DNA from: Coniferiporia sulphurascens | Taxonomy: Eukaryota; Basidiomycota; Agaricomycetes; Hymenochaetales; Hymenochaetaceae | NCBI GenBank assembly: GCA_002794785.1 | Contig: NBBA01000029.1 | Location: 1 to 64,000 of the forward strand | DNA length: 64,000 nucleotides | Reading direction: 5' to 3' | In this document: one piece after another, positions 45,573-55,744 of the stretch | Position numbering within the stretch: position 1 is the stretch's first letter | How the letters are laid out: each line of letters opens with the position of its first letter | The notes under the pieces: model-generated | Seen by the model: only the letters and a program-made list of their open reading frames with translations | Told to the model about the DNA's origin: nothing | The model's database searches: none | Program-made: the position numbers and the translations under genes

Positions 45573-45947
45573 CCACTTCTGCTGCCTGGTCGGTGTAGAA
45601 CTGCCACTTGGCTGTCCTAATGCCCCTTTTGAAGGTGTGTCATGCTGATGAACGCTGGAGGGGGGTGGTGGCTGTCGAGATAGCAGTCAGGAGAGTTTTG
45701 CAGTGGGGGGACCACCACAGGACTTCCATTCTCGATGGTTTGGAGAGGCGGGTGAATGGCTGGAGGGTGGCGACCATAGAGTCAATGACCACCTTAGCTT
45801 TGATGTCCAGGGAGTGAGTGTCGAGCCCCAGGAGTCAGAAGGCTGCTTCGAGGAGGGGGAAGGCGATGTCAGTCCATTCCTCCTTGTCAGCTGGTAGTAG
45901 TTGATGTGTCTTTAGGACAGGATGGGGGGCTGAAATGGAAGTGACCA
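45573..45947 (-). pseudogene. LINE-I linker between endonuclease and RT
   Basis: The minus strand continues the frame between the endonuclease and the NIWNWAK segment, with frameshifts. Homologous regions are 21252-21900 and 50568-50974. It includes the SAPHPVLKTHQLLPADKEEW-like block also seen at 50940. Confidence 0.72.
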
Positions 45948-46697
45948 TCATAGGATGGTATGGTCTGACAAAGGTGAGGGGTTGGAGGTAGCCGAGTCTA
46001 AAATAGAGTCAGGGTTGACTGCAGGTGGGGCCTGGATCATGTCAATGGGGATCATGTCAATGGGGCACCAATGGTGATTGCCGTTGGGCCATGAGTCAGA
46101 GTCAGGAAGGTGGGCAGGCGCCAGACCATGCCCATGGAAAAAGTCATCAAGGGGTTGTGCCCCCAGGTCATCCCACTGTGGGACGGAGAATTTGGACCAC
46201 ATGTGGTGGCAATGGTTGAAGTCGTCCGCCACAAGTAGAGTAGTGGCTAGCACCAAGGGAAGTGAAAATAAAAAGGACTCACCTGGGTACTGGGGGGAGG
46301 CGTTCTCTCGGTCTGGGGGGTGCATGCCATAATAGTTGCACACCTGGAGAGTGAGTTGGGATTGTACCTCCACCATCAGTACATTGGTGCCATGTGATGC
46401 GGCTCTGAGAATCGACCAGGAGGTAGGGGGGAGGGCTCTGGATACATACGTGACTACCCGAGGATGGACCTCTGGTGGTAGGACAGGTACGTAGCCCGGG
46501 ATGGTGGGGACGTTGAGGACCAGGGTGCCGGTTGAGTTGGTGAGTGACAGTTGTAGCCCTATTTGATACCAGGGAGGTTCCTGGATAAGAATTAGGTGTG
46601 GGGGGGAGGGGTCAGTTGTAAGGACTGGGATTAGGGAGTGTATCGCTGCAAGTGAGCAGGCAGCATTCCACTGTAAGATAGAGAGCATCTCTATCAT
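45948..46697 (-). CDS. LINE-I AP-like endonuclease (250-residue open frame)
   Basis: The frame starts at 46697 (MIEMLSILQWNAACSLAAIH, motif Asn) and includes LILIQEPPWYQIGLQ (catalytic Glu), CNYYGMHPPDR, ADDFNHCHHMWSKF and SPLSDHTIL (terminal Asp-His). These are the metal-binding and catalytic motifs of the exonuclease-endonuclease-phosphatase fold that nicks target DNA. Apart from a local duplication (PIDMIPIDMIQAPP near 46040) the domain is open and better preserved than that of LINE-II. It overlaps the ORF1 stop by 4 bp, suggesting coupled translation. The ORF continues into the broken RT, so no full ORF2 is made. Confidence 0.85.
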   Translation of the reverse strand: MIEMLSILQWNAACSLAAIHSLIPVLTTDPSPPHLILIQEPPWYQIGLQLSLTNSTGTLVLNVPTIPGYVPVLPPEVHPRVVTYVSRALPPTSWSILRAASHGTNVLMVEVQSQLTLQVCNYYGMHPPDRENASPQYPGESFLFSLPLVLATTLLVADDFNHCHHMWSKFSVPQWDDLGAQPLDDFFHGHGLAPAHLPDSDSWPNGNHHWCPIDMIPIDMIQAPPAVNPDSILDSATSNPSPLSDHTIL

Positions 46698-47408
46698 ATT
46701 TCCTCCATCTGGTTGTCAGTGGGGTCAGTGGTGAGGGCCTCTTCGATTTGGCGGTACCGCCTCTTTTTGGGGCAGGCCGGTAGGGTGGTGGGGTGGTCAC
46801 CTTTGCAGTTGATGCATTGGCAGGGGTGGGGGCATGTGTCGCTTTCGGGCACTGTGTCGGTTGCGCAGTGGGCACATGATTTGCGGTGGTTGTGGGTCAG
46901 GTGGGCACCTGTGCAGTCTGCGCAGCAAGGTTGGGCTCGGCAGCCCTTGGTTCCATGACCGAGGCCCTGGCACCTCTCACATTGGGTGAGGGTGGGGCAG
47001 ACTGGTGGGACCAAGAGATGGAGGGTGGATCCAAACATCCAGACACAGGGCCTCTTGAGGAGGCGCTTGCAGATGGAGCCGTCAGGGTTGACAAAGGAAA
47101 AGACCACTGGGCACCTGTCAAGTGTCAGCAGGTGGTCCTCAGTGGCAGTGAAGTGTAGGTTGACTACAAAGTCGAGGTTGTGGAGTGCCAGATTATGCCG
47201 GATTCCAGCCATGAGGGCCTTCTCGGTGATGGTGTGACCATTCTGGCTGAACAGGAAGTCCTTGCAGGGCACCATTGAGATGTGTAGGGCGGACCAGGGG
47301 TGGACTCTAGAGGGGGTTAGGGAGAAGGCAGTCGGGATGTTAATTCCTGCCGCAATGCACTCAGTGTGCATATGGGAGGCATAAGCCACAGAGTGACAAT
47401 CAATGATC
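46694..47408 (-). pseudogene. LINE-I ORF1 (zinc-knuckle Gag-like), 5'-truncated
   Basis: A 231-residue frame (47389-46694) contains FSQNGHTITEKALMAGIRHN, a CX2CX4HX4C knuckle (CERCQGLGHGTKGC), two further Cys/His clusters (CCADC...HNH, CINCKGDHPTTLPAC) and a basic terminus KKRRYRQIEE. This is the usual nucleic-acid-binding half of LINE ORF1. The N-terminus found in LINE-II (24412-24050) is absent because another LINE tail abuts at 47408. Confidence 0.87.
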
Positions 47409-47717
47409 TTTTATTATTATTATTATTCCTGCAGTATTACATAATTACAAGCTGCCCCCCCGAAGGGGGGGCCCTAACTACATAACAACAGAGGCGCCCA
47501 TCATCACACAGCACATGAAACTGGGCAGGGGACCTGCTCCCAGAGGGTGCCGAAGTGTGGAGGTCCCCTATTGGTAACCAGAATGTAGGGAGGGAGGAGT
47601 ACATATCACTATGACTAAACCGAATGGGTGAGGGCAGGTTTAAGGAAGAAGCTTAGAATGGTGAATGGGAGGGTGAGAGCACTGGCCGAGACATACGATG
47701 AGGAGTCCGAAGGGCAA
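47409..47717 (-). mobile_element. LINE-III tail and 3' UTR
   Basis: Minus-strand hairpin (GGGCCCCCCC-TTC-GGGGGGGC), CTGCAGGAATAATAATAAT and a short A tail. It lies in ORF1 of LINE-I at the ATCATTGATTGTCACTC site; the opposite flank is lost at 50974, so the target duplication cannot be checked. Confidence 0.83.
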
Positions 47718-49100
47718 TCACATATTAGAGGGAAAGGGTGGGAGCATACCTGATAGCTCCAAGAGGGCCTGGTCCGAGTCCTGGGTTCTGGGTCTGAGCA
47801 TACAATGCATGTAGTCCCGAAGGAGGTCCAAGTCCATGTCCTCATTGGTAGGGTGTCCGCCTAGGTCCATTGCGGCAAAAGCCAGCTGGATGGCGCCCAC
47901 AGTACGGTTGGAGAGGTGGTTGAGATGTCCCATCAGCCTTAGCCAGTGGCGCAGAACCAGGAGGCAGTTTTCGTCAGCCCACTCTGAGTGGTGGACTGGG
48001 AGAGGGTCCCAAGGTGGCCAGACGCATCGTATCCACAGATGGAAGGTGCTGCAGCTGCCTAAGATATGGGCAGTCGACTGTGCGGGCCATGGGGGGTGGT
48101 TGTGCCATCTGCAGTGTGAGATCAGGCCATGCCTGCGCCAGTAGGCTGAGTCAAAACTCAACCAGTAGCCCCTGTAGGGACTGGCGCAGCAGAGGACCTG
48201 TGCTACTGCAGATAGCTCATGGTGTGGGTGGTTGACCAAATGCATGAGGAGCTTCTGTGGCCAGCAAGAGGGGATGCCATGTACTGCCAGATATTTGTCT
48301 GCAGTGGAGGTGAGGGGGCATGCAAGCGAGAGGGTCCACCTGTCCATGAGTGTTTGGATGGTGACTTCTTTTAGTGTGGAGGTGGAGGGCTTTAAGTCGG
48401 ATGGGGGGAGTTCTGTTGCCAGTTTTGCCTCCGTGTCAGCCCATTCATTGCTGGGGATGTCCAAGTGGCTGGGACACCAGGTGAAATGGATGGTGAGTTG
48501 GGGGTATGAGTCCAGCAAGGTCTCCACACCTGCCTTTCAGATGTGAAGGAGGTGGGTGCCAGGGGTGGCAGCCCAGGTGCGAAATAGGTGGAGGGCGGTC
48601 AGTGAATCAGACAAAAAGAAGATATCCAATGCGACATGCAGTTGCGCAGGGAGGCGGCGCACCACCCAGCCAGGGGCTGTGGCGAGGGAGAACTCCTCAG
48701 CGTCCATGGCTGTGGCACAAGTGGGGGACTCCAGTTGGCATGACTGGAGGCGAATTTGGCCAAGCATTGCGCAGATGGCCGATCCTGACTTATTGTTGAT
48801 GTGGGAGCTGTCTGTGAATACTTGGATGTGTGGAGTGGAGCCTAGTTTGTGCGCCGCCTTGATGAATGACTTTCATGTGTCGGTGCTGACTGGGGTGATG
48901 GGAGTGGTGAAGTGGATGCAGCCTTGGGTGAAGGCCAGTGGGTCCATCCATGGGGGATGCATGTATGCAGGGACTTGCTGAACCTGGGGGGCTCGGACCT
49001 GCAGAGAAAGTGAAAAAGGTCTATTAGCTATGTTTTTGAAAATTTTACGGCTGATAGAGTGGGGGGTATGCCAAAGGCATAGGGAATGAGTAGTCTTAAT
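47718..49100 (-). pseudogene. LINE-III RNase H domain and C-terminus
   Basis: Frames 48767-48537 and 48527-47718 encode MDAEEFSLATAPGWVVRRLP, FFLSDSLTALHLF, WCPSHLDIPSNEWADTEAK and the Cys/His tail through LLELSGMLPPFPS. The N-terminal FTDG block is degraded near 48810, and a frameshift lies near 48530. Confidence 0.85.
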
Positions 49101-50974
49101 ATATTCAAAATAGAAAGAAAGAGGGGGGATGGAGCATAGGAAGTTTGTGGAGTGGGGGGAGGTGCCCTGAAAGATGCCTAGGATCCATCAGCAGGCTGTG
49201 TTTTGCATGGCCTGGAGATGGTTTACCAGAGTTTTCTGGCAATGGCCATGGTACCAGACTGGTGCCCCCCATGAGAGGACTGAGCAGATGCAGGAGGTAT
49301 AGAGGCGGCAGAGGAGGAGGGCCGAGATGCTGCGCTGGGTGTTTCCCAAGATGCGGAGGGCAGCTAGTGTCAATAGCCCCTTGGATTGCATGCACTCAAC
49401 ATGGGGCTTGAAGGAGAGGCCCAGATCCCACCAAATTCCCAGCCATCACAGTGGGATTGAAGGGCGAATCAGGGTGTCGGGGTCAACCTGTACCCCAGCC
49501 ATGTCCCAGCCGTTATAGCCAGTACGTTGCTGGGGGGAGGGGGGGGGTGGAAGTGGGGCACTCTGTCTTGGCAGCTTCGATGTTGAGACCGATGGTGCCA
49601 AAGAGTGTGTCCAGTTGGTGGTATGCGCTGGCGAGTGAGTGGCAGTTGGATGCTACTGAAGGGCCAATGCAAATTAGTAAGTGGTCATCAACATATGCGA
49701 GGGCAGTGGTGCTGGCTTGGTGAAAGTGCTGGAGGACCATGCCTGCGAAAATGGTTGACAGAATTGGGGAGACCAGTGATCCTTGGGGGGTGCCTAGGTC
49801 GGGTTTAGGGGTGGTGGGGAGGGTAGTGCCGTTGAAGGCGATGGCGACCTGCCGATCCATCATGAAGGAGAGGCACCAGGCGGCCATGTTTGGTGCACAG
49901 CCGAGTTCCAACAGTTGTCAGTGGAGGAGTTGGGGGTGTACTGAGTCGAAGAAGCCCTGTATGTTGACCGCAAGGACTGAGCATACACGGCCCTCCGAGT
50001 GGGTGCGTTCTGCAATCTGTAAAAGGTGTTGGGTGGCGTTGTAGACTGAGTGGCCTTGGTGCCCCCCATATTGGTTTGGCAGCAACCAGTCTCTTGTATT
50101 AGTGAGGAACTGGAGCCTGTTAGCAATGACTTTTTCGAGGAGTTTCCCTAGGGTCTCCTCAAGGGTTATGGGCCGGTATGAGTGTGGTGAGAATGGGTCC
50201 TTCTTGTTTGGCTTCTGGAGCATCACCACCTTTGCCACCCGCCAGCACTCAGGGTGGTGCCCTAAGTGCAGACAATCATTGAAAAGTGAGAGAATCTCTT
50301 TGGGGTAAGCTTCCACCACCCATTTCAGGGGGCAGTAACCTATTCCTGAGAGGCCTGGTGCCAACAAGTTGGATGTGTTGGCCAGTGCCCCTGTGATCTC
50401 CATAAGGAGGATGGGTGGGGCAGCTGGTTGGGGTGGTGGTAGCAGTGTAGTGGCCATGGCCTGAGGTGGGGGGGCATGAAGAAGGTTGCGCAGAAAAGCT
50501 CACCTTTCTCTTCATCCATTTTGGTGAAGGAGCTGTCTCGTCATTTGAGCGATGGGATGGGGGTGGGTCAGTTGCCTAGGCCATGTTTGGCCCAGTTCCA
50601 GATGTTGGAGGTGTTTGCTTCCAATGCCTGGTCGGCATAGAACTGCTGTTTGGCTGTCCTAACGCCCCTTTTGAAGGCACATCTGACTGATGAGCACTGG
50701 AGGGGGGTGGTGGCCATCATGATAGCCATTAGGAGGGTCTTGCAGTGTGGTGACCACCATGGGACTTCCGTTTTCAATGGTTTGGAGAGGCAGGTGAATG
50801 GCCGGAGGGTGGCTGACATGGTGTCAGTGACTGCCTTAGTCTTAATGTCCAGTGCATAGGTGTCGGTTCCTGGTAGACGGAAGGCTGCTTCGAGGAGGGG
50901 GAAGGCAATGTTGGTCCATTCCTCCTTGTCGGCTGGGAGGAGCTGGTGTGTCTTTAGGACAGGAGGGGGGGGCC
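49101..50974 (-). pseudogene. LINE-III RT with linker
   Basis: Frames 50819-50568, 50457-49918 and 49911-49513 give NIWNWAKHGLGN, KWVVEAYPKEILSLFNDCLH, MLQKPNKKDPFSPHSY, PITLEETLGKLLEKVI, NIQGFFDSVHPQLLH (motif A; Asp now Asn), GTPQGSLVSPILSTIF and AYVDDHLLICIG. A TGA after QLLH (49918) replaces an Arg or Gln of other copies. The copy is truncated at 50974, in the endonuclease/RT linker, by an LTR that has no matching duplication on its far side. Confidence 0.87.
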
Positions 50975-51533
50975 TGTTACAATTTTCCTTTACTTTCCCA
51001 TATGTGCTGACTCATTTCCCTCTTCATCATCATCAGTCAGTGCAACTCCCCCATTTCTCTTCCTTACTCATCCTTATTCACCTTACACCATAAGACGCCA
51101 TGATGATGCCATATCACATCACCATGACGTGCCTTGCTTACTGATAGCCCTACTTGTATTACCAAGGCATTCCTTGGGTTTCCATGACCTTCCATAGTCT
51201 GGTAAACTACCCTACACAGGCCGCTACAGTAGTAAACACATAGAGTAGCATATAAGCATGTAACTTCAGTAGCACAAGCCCTAAGCTTGTGCTCTTTGTT
51301 CATACAAGCCCATTATCTGCTACCACCAGTCTACTGTGTGCTGTTGAGCCACTAGTCGCTTTGTCATAACCCGACTCTGCTCAGAAGCCTACCATGTCCA
51401 CATTGTTGATCAGGAAGCCCCACCAACAATCACCTTCGACTTACGACATCTAGGAAGCCCCGTTGTCATCACCATCAGCACCGACAATCAGGAAGCCCTG
51501 ACATCGATCACCATGTAACCGTTGAGCTTAACA
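50975..51533 (+). mobile_element. LTR (copy N) joining LINE-III to gypsy pol
   Basis: A 559-bp main-family LTR. The left flank GGGCC (LINE-III) does not match the right flank GCATT (gypsy RNase H end), so this is a recombination junction and not a simple insertion. Its left flank pairs instead with the left flank of the LTR at 60364 (AGCCC when read in LINE orientation). Confidence 0.9.
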
Positions 51534-53072
51534 GCATTATCTAGATGCCCTGACCATGGCAAAGAACCACTGGAGGAACGAATTATGTTACCGGACACTC
51601 TATTCATCAGAACCATCAATGTTGATCTCCAGAACTGTATTCGAGATGCACAGGAAAGGGACTCATTCATGAAAACGATCCAGGATGCATGAGCACTAAA
51701 AATCCCGTCTCCTTTCCGATTCTCTCTTGAAGATTGGACCATTGATTCCGGTCTCCTCCGCTACCAGAAATGGGTCTACATACCAGACAATGCAGAAATC
51801 AAACAAGAAATATTGCAAATGTTCCATGATCTCCCATCGTTTGGCCACCTGGGGCTATTCAAAACTTCCCAATTAGTGTGACAACACTATTGGTGGCCTG
51901 GCTCGACGGTGTTTGTAGGAAATTACATCAAAGGATGTGCTGCGTGTCAACAGATGAAAATCAACACACACCCGACCAAGCCGCCTCTGCTCCTGATCCC
52001 TGCGGACGCATCCATGCTCCCATTCCAATCAGTCTCCATGGACTTCATTACCGATCTACCTGCATCAAACAGATATGACTCTATAATGGTAGTAGTGGAC
52101 CATGACACTTCCAAATGAATTGTCCTTATCCCCTGTCACAAGACAATTGACGCACTTGGAACAGCAAAGTGTTACCACGACAACGTGTACCAACAATTCG
52201 GGCTCCCCAAATGTATTGTCTCAGACCGAGGACCCCAATTCGTGTCACAAGTCTTCCAGATGCTGTGCACCTGCTTAGGTATCAAGTCAAAGCTGTCCAC
52301 AGCCTACCACCCCCAAACTGATGGGCAAACTGAATGCACCAATCAGGAAGTAGAGGCTTATCTGCGCATTTATTGCGGCACATCGCCTCACTCCTGGGCT
52401 GACTCACATACAGACCTGGAATTCTCACACAATATCCAGACCCATTCAGTTACCAAGACATCGCTGTTCACTATTATGTTTGGGTACAACCCTATACCCA
52501 TCCCCTCAGTGATAGAAGATACCAACCTCCCATCTCTCTCACAATGCCTATGCCTTCTTACTTCAATCAGAAAAGAAGTGCTTGCCGCCCATGATCTAGC
52601 CCACGCCCATATGGCACATTTCAGAGCACAAGGCTTCAAACCATTCAAACTTGGCAACAAGGTTTGGTTAGAAGCCACAAATTTGCATTTTCCCAACTGC
52701 TCTCACAAATTATCGCCTAAATGGGAGGGACCATTTCCCATAATTCAGGTACTGTCACCCCTGAATTATCGCCTAAAACTGCCAGAAGCATGGCAAATCC
52801 ACCCCATTTTCCATGCCTCGCTACTTTCGGCTTACTTGGAGACCGAAGCACATGGACCCCCATTCAGTCAACCACCACCTGACCTGATAGAAGATAAACA
52901 GGAATACGAAATTGAGGCCATCGTCTCCCACAAAGGCGCCGGAAACAGACAGCGTTTCCTAGTCAAGTGGACCAGCTACCCCTCTTCCGAAAACCAATGG
53001 CTAGCCAAAAAAGACCTTTCACATGCTTCTGACGTCCTAAAAACATATAAAACCCTCAAAAAAATCACCTAA
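51534..53072 (+). pseudogene. Ty3/gypsy integrase with chromodomain
   Basis: One frame runs from the LTR edge to TAA at 53072. It contains the RNase H/integrase junction (ALSRCPDHGKE), the HHCC zinc domain (HDLPSFGHLG ... GCAACQQMK) and the core DD(35)[26 protein letters not shown] and HPQTDGQTECTNQEVE. A GPY-type segment (LSPKWEGPFPIIQVLSP ... IHPIFHASLL) and a chromodomain (YEIEAIVSHKGAG ... FLVKWTSYPSSENQWLA) follow. Breaks are three TGA codons (51690, 51879 and 52116), all in frame and at Arg-compatible positions. Protease, RT and most of RNase H are absent. Chromodomains direct such integrases to heterochromatin. Confidence 0.92.
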
Positions 53073-53527
53073 CTTTCTTCATTCACTCCACCCCAATTGC
53101 ATGATCACCGCCCACATCACCCACCACAACCACCTCTGGTACCTCACCATTGTCATCCCTGGAGGTATCATCATCCTCATCTATGCCATCAACCTCATTA
53201 CTCACCCTTGTCCTACACCTCCAGTCTCCTGCCTACGCTTCCCCACCATCACCAACCGCCATCCCATATCCCCTCTGCTTCCTCTCCAAACCCCGCAACC
53301 CACCATTTACCGACAGGAATTCCAACCTCGGCCAACTGTTCCCACCTGAGCAGATGTCCTTGCGCAACTCCAACGCACCTTTCCCCAGGACTTCCCAGCC
53401 GCAACCCACATAGCACACATAGAGATTGAGATCAAAGAAGCCACCAACAAGCTACATGCCTTCGGAATCCCACCAGTTGACCTCCTCCTTTGCCTAGCTG
53501 ATCTCCATAACCAGGCAGTCCACCAGC
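53073..53527 (+). other. Spacer after gypsy pol with a possible membrane-segment ORF
   Basis: An ATG frame at 53101-53349 has a hydrophobic stretch (LWYLTIVIPGGIIILIYAIN) followed by a Pro/Ser/Thr-rich tail. It could be the start of an accessory protein or chance; the alternative frame 53097-53429 is His/Pro-rich and less plausible. Confidence 0.35.
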
Positions 53528-54421
53528 ATGAGCAGCTCCATGAACAACACCGGCAGCAATGAGAACGACTCCAAGTACCACCGCCATCACCAGTGCGCTA
53601 CTTGGAGGCGATACCCCCAACCCCAGTGCCCATCTATTCGGCTACCCCCCAGGACCATCCTCCAGCATATACTGGGGGCCCCGGACATGGACAGCGATGT
53701 CAACCGTCTCCTCTCCATGCACCCGAGAGCACACCAAGTCAACCAGATGCACCAACACCTCCGCATGGTGGAGGATATGTGGCACCTGGCATGGCACGCC
53801 CAAGAGCTAATGGAGATGCTTGAGTCTCGCTTGGGTAATCTGGTTGACGATCTCTGTCTCTTGCACAACATGGACTACGAGTCACTTGAGGAGGAGGACA
53901 TTCATATGGTACTTGTCCCTCTCCACCCTCAAGCTCACCTCTACTGCCCAGCCCCATGTCCTCCGCTCGTCCCAACCGTGCTGCCCACACCTATGATCAC
54001 TCGTCACAACTCATCCACCCAGACACAGGCAAATCCCATCCAGGTTCAACCCCCATTGCAACCATTGTCCTTGTCATCCTCACTGTCTCACTGCTCGGCA
54101 TGCTTGTCCACTGCCCACCTCACCACCTACTGTGCGCAGTACATCTGCCCATGGTGCAATGAGGCCGCACCCGGTCACCCACCTGGCAACTGTCCGCAGC
54201 ACAGACGACAGTCGGCATCACCCCCACCTCTTGCACAATCCTCAACCCTGGATGAAAATGCACCCCCACCATCTACTGCATCTAGTGGCGGCAGACGGAC
54301 AGTGTGTATTTCTGACATCGGAGCCTGCGTCCTCCTCCAGTCTTACATGGATGACATCGCAGTGGGATTGGACTGCGACGACATTGATATGGGGTCCAAC
54401 AATGATGACCTCTCTAACTAG
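53528..54421 (+). CDS. Gypsy downstream ORF with two zinc knuckles
   Basis: A 297-residue open frame downstream of pol, on the same strand. It has a His/Pro-rich start, then a helical acidic region (MVEDMWHLAWHAQELMEMLE, LVDDLCLLHNMDYESLEEED), a Pro/Ser/Gln linker and two Cys/His motifs: CSACLSTAHLTTYC (CX2CX4HX4C) and CPWCNEAAPGHPPGNC (CX2CX6HX4C). An acidic end follows (MDDIAVGLDCDDIDMG). Zinc knuckles normally sit in Gag, upstream of pol; here they lie after the chromodomain. It has no stop or frameshift, whereas pol has three stops. Its role is unknown; nucleic-acid binding is the only inference the motifs support. Confidence 0.75.
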   Translation: MSSSMNNTGSNENDSKYHRHHQCATWRRYPQPQCPSIRLPPRTILQHILGAPDMDSDVNRLLSMHPRAHQVNQMHQHLRMVEDMWHLAWHAQELMEMLESRLGNLVDDLCLLHNMDYESLEEEDIHMVLVPLHPQAHLYCPAPCPPLVPTVLPTPMITRHNSSTQTQANPIQVQPPLQPLSLSSSLSHCSACLSTAHLTTYCAQYICPWCNEAAPGHPPGNCPQHRRQSASPPPLAQSSTLDENAPPPSTASSGGRRTVCISDIGACVLLQSYMDDIAVGLDCDDIDMGSNNDDLSN

Positions 54422-54896
54422 GGGACCCTAGTCCGCAATGACAGAAAACTAGTGTGTATCCACAATGACCCTAAACTACTACTCCTGGGCATGACCTTAA
54501 ACTGCCCACTAGTGCGTTTCCTACCTTTTTTTTTTACACCCATTTCTCTGCCTGTTATCATCCTTATTGGCAGCTTGCCTTCTCCTTATTGTTTACTGGC
54601 CTCCACCTGGCCACTATAGGCACCTATGACTCACAATCCGGGTCAGGGATTCTTGTCGCACTTATTTTCCACTTTCTCACCGTCCTTGGACATTATACCA
54701 ATAATTTTGGTGAGGGACCAGGATTAGGTACCAAAGGGTGCAGTAACAGACCCTGTGGTGAACCTAGCATTACACTTAAAGACCTGCTAGGCCGGCTTCT
54801 TGATACACCTGGATTTTTTTTATTTCTCTTTTGTTTTGGTCTCCCCTTTTACTTCTCTTTTGTTTTATTTTGACAATTCGGTGACTTGTCGATCCT
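54422..54896 (+). other. Gypsy 3' untranslated region
   Basis: No recognised coding content. A 94-residue frame at 54589-54873 ends in a Phe-rich stretch and is probably chance. Confidence 0.5.
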
Positions 54897-54909
54897 AAAT
54901 GGGAGGCAA
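54897..54909 (+). other. Gypsy polypurine tract
   Basis: AAATGGGAGGCAA lies directly before the LTR start TGTTATG, as expected for the plus-strand primer. This supports 54910 being the genuine 3' LTR of this gypsy element. Confidence 0.7.
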
Positions 54910-55474
54910 TGTTATGTTTTTCTTTACTTTTCCCTTATTTGCGCTGACTCACTTCCTATTTGTCATCACTAGTCAGCACAACTCCCCCTTTTCTCTCTAT
55001 TACTCATCCTTATTTGCATCACACCATAAGACACCATCATAACGCCATACCACACCATCATAATGTGCTTTGCTTACTGATACCTCCACCTGTATTACCA
55101 AGGCATTCCTTGGGTTTCCATGACCTTCCATAAGTCTGGTAAACGACCTTATACATGACCCTACAGTAGCAAACACATAGAGTAGCATATAAGCATGTAA
55201 CTTTGGTAGCACAAGTCCTAAGCTTGTGCTCTTTGTTCATACAAGCCCATTATATGCGCCTCAGTGCCCTCTGTGTGCTATACTTCATCATCTGGCACTT
55301 CATCGCAACCTGACTCCTCTACAGCACCCACCACGTACCTTCTCGACGATCAGGAAGCTCCTGTCACCGATCATCCCCACCTTACGACATCTAGGAAGCC
55401 CCATTGCTGTAGTCACCAGTCTCAACGATCAGGAAGCCCTGCCATCGATCACCACATAACTGTTGAGCTTAACA
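54910..55474 (+). mobile_element. Gypsy 3' LTR, divergent subfamily (copy O)
   Basis: 565 bp, related to the main LTR family but clearly diverged: it starts TGTTATGTTTTTC, not TGTTACAATTTTC, and differs strongly around 55250-55350. It keeps the ends, the TATA-like AGCATATAAGC, the GCTTGTGC inverted repeat and the AGGAAGC motifs. The flank after it (CTGCC) does not match the flank before copy N (GGGCC). Confidence 0.88.
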
Positions 55475-55744
55475 CTGCCCTGCAGCAGGTGACTTCAGTC
55501 AGGAAACCTTGGTTCGGGGCAACCCGGATCGCACTTTCAGGTGCTGAGCACTGCCCTCCTGGGTACCTCAGAGCTCACATTGTCCCTGGCATGACAAATC
55601 AAAAACTGCCCCCCCCCCAAATTCCCAAAAGGGTCTCTAATGACGGCACCTTGTGCTAAAAGGAGATAGGGGGCTCATAACACATGGCATGGCAGTAAGA
55701 ACCACCCAATGCTGAAAGGTGACAGGGCACCATGGGCCTCTTGG
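55475..55744 (-). mobile_element. LINE leader segment, inverted
   Basis: The plus strand here matches the plus strand of 6700-6975, where the LINE is on the minus strand, so this leader is antisense. It is joined at about 55745 (shared GGG) to a sense RT fragment, the third such inverted joint in the window. Confidence 0.65.
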
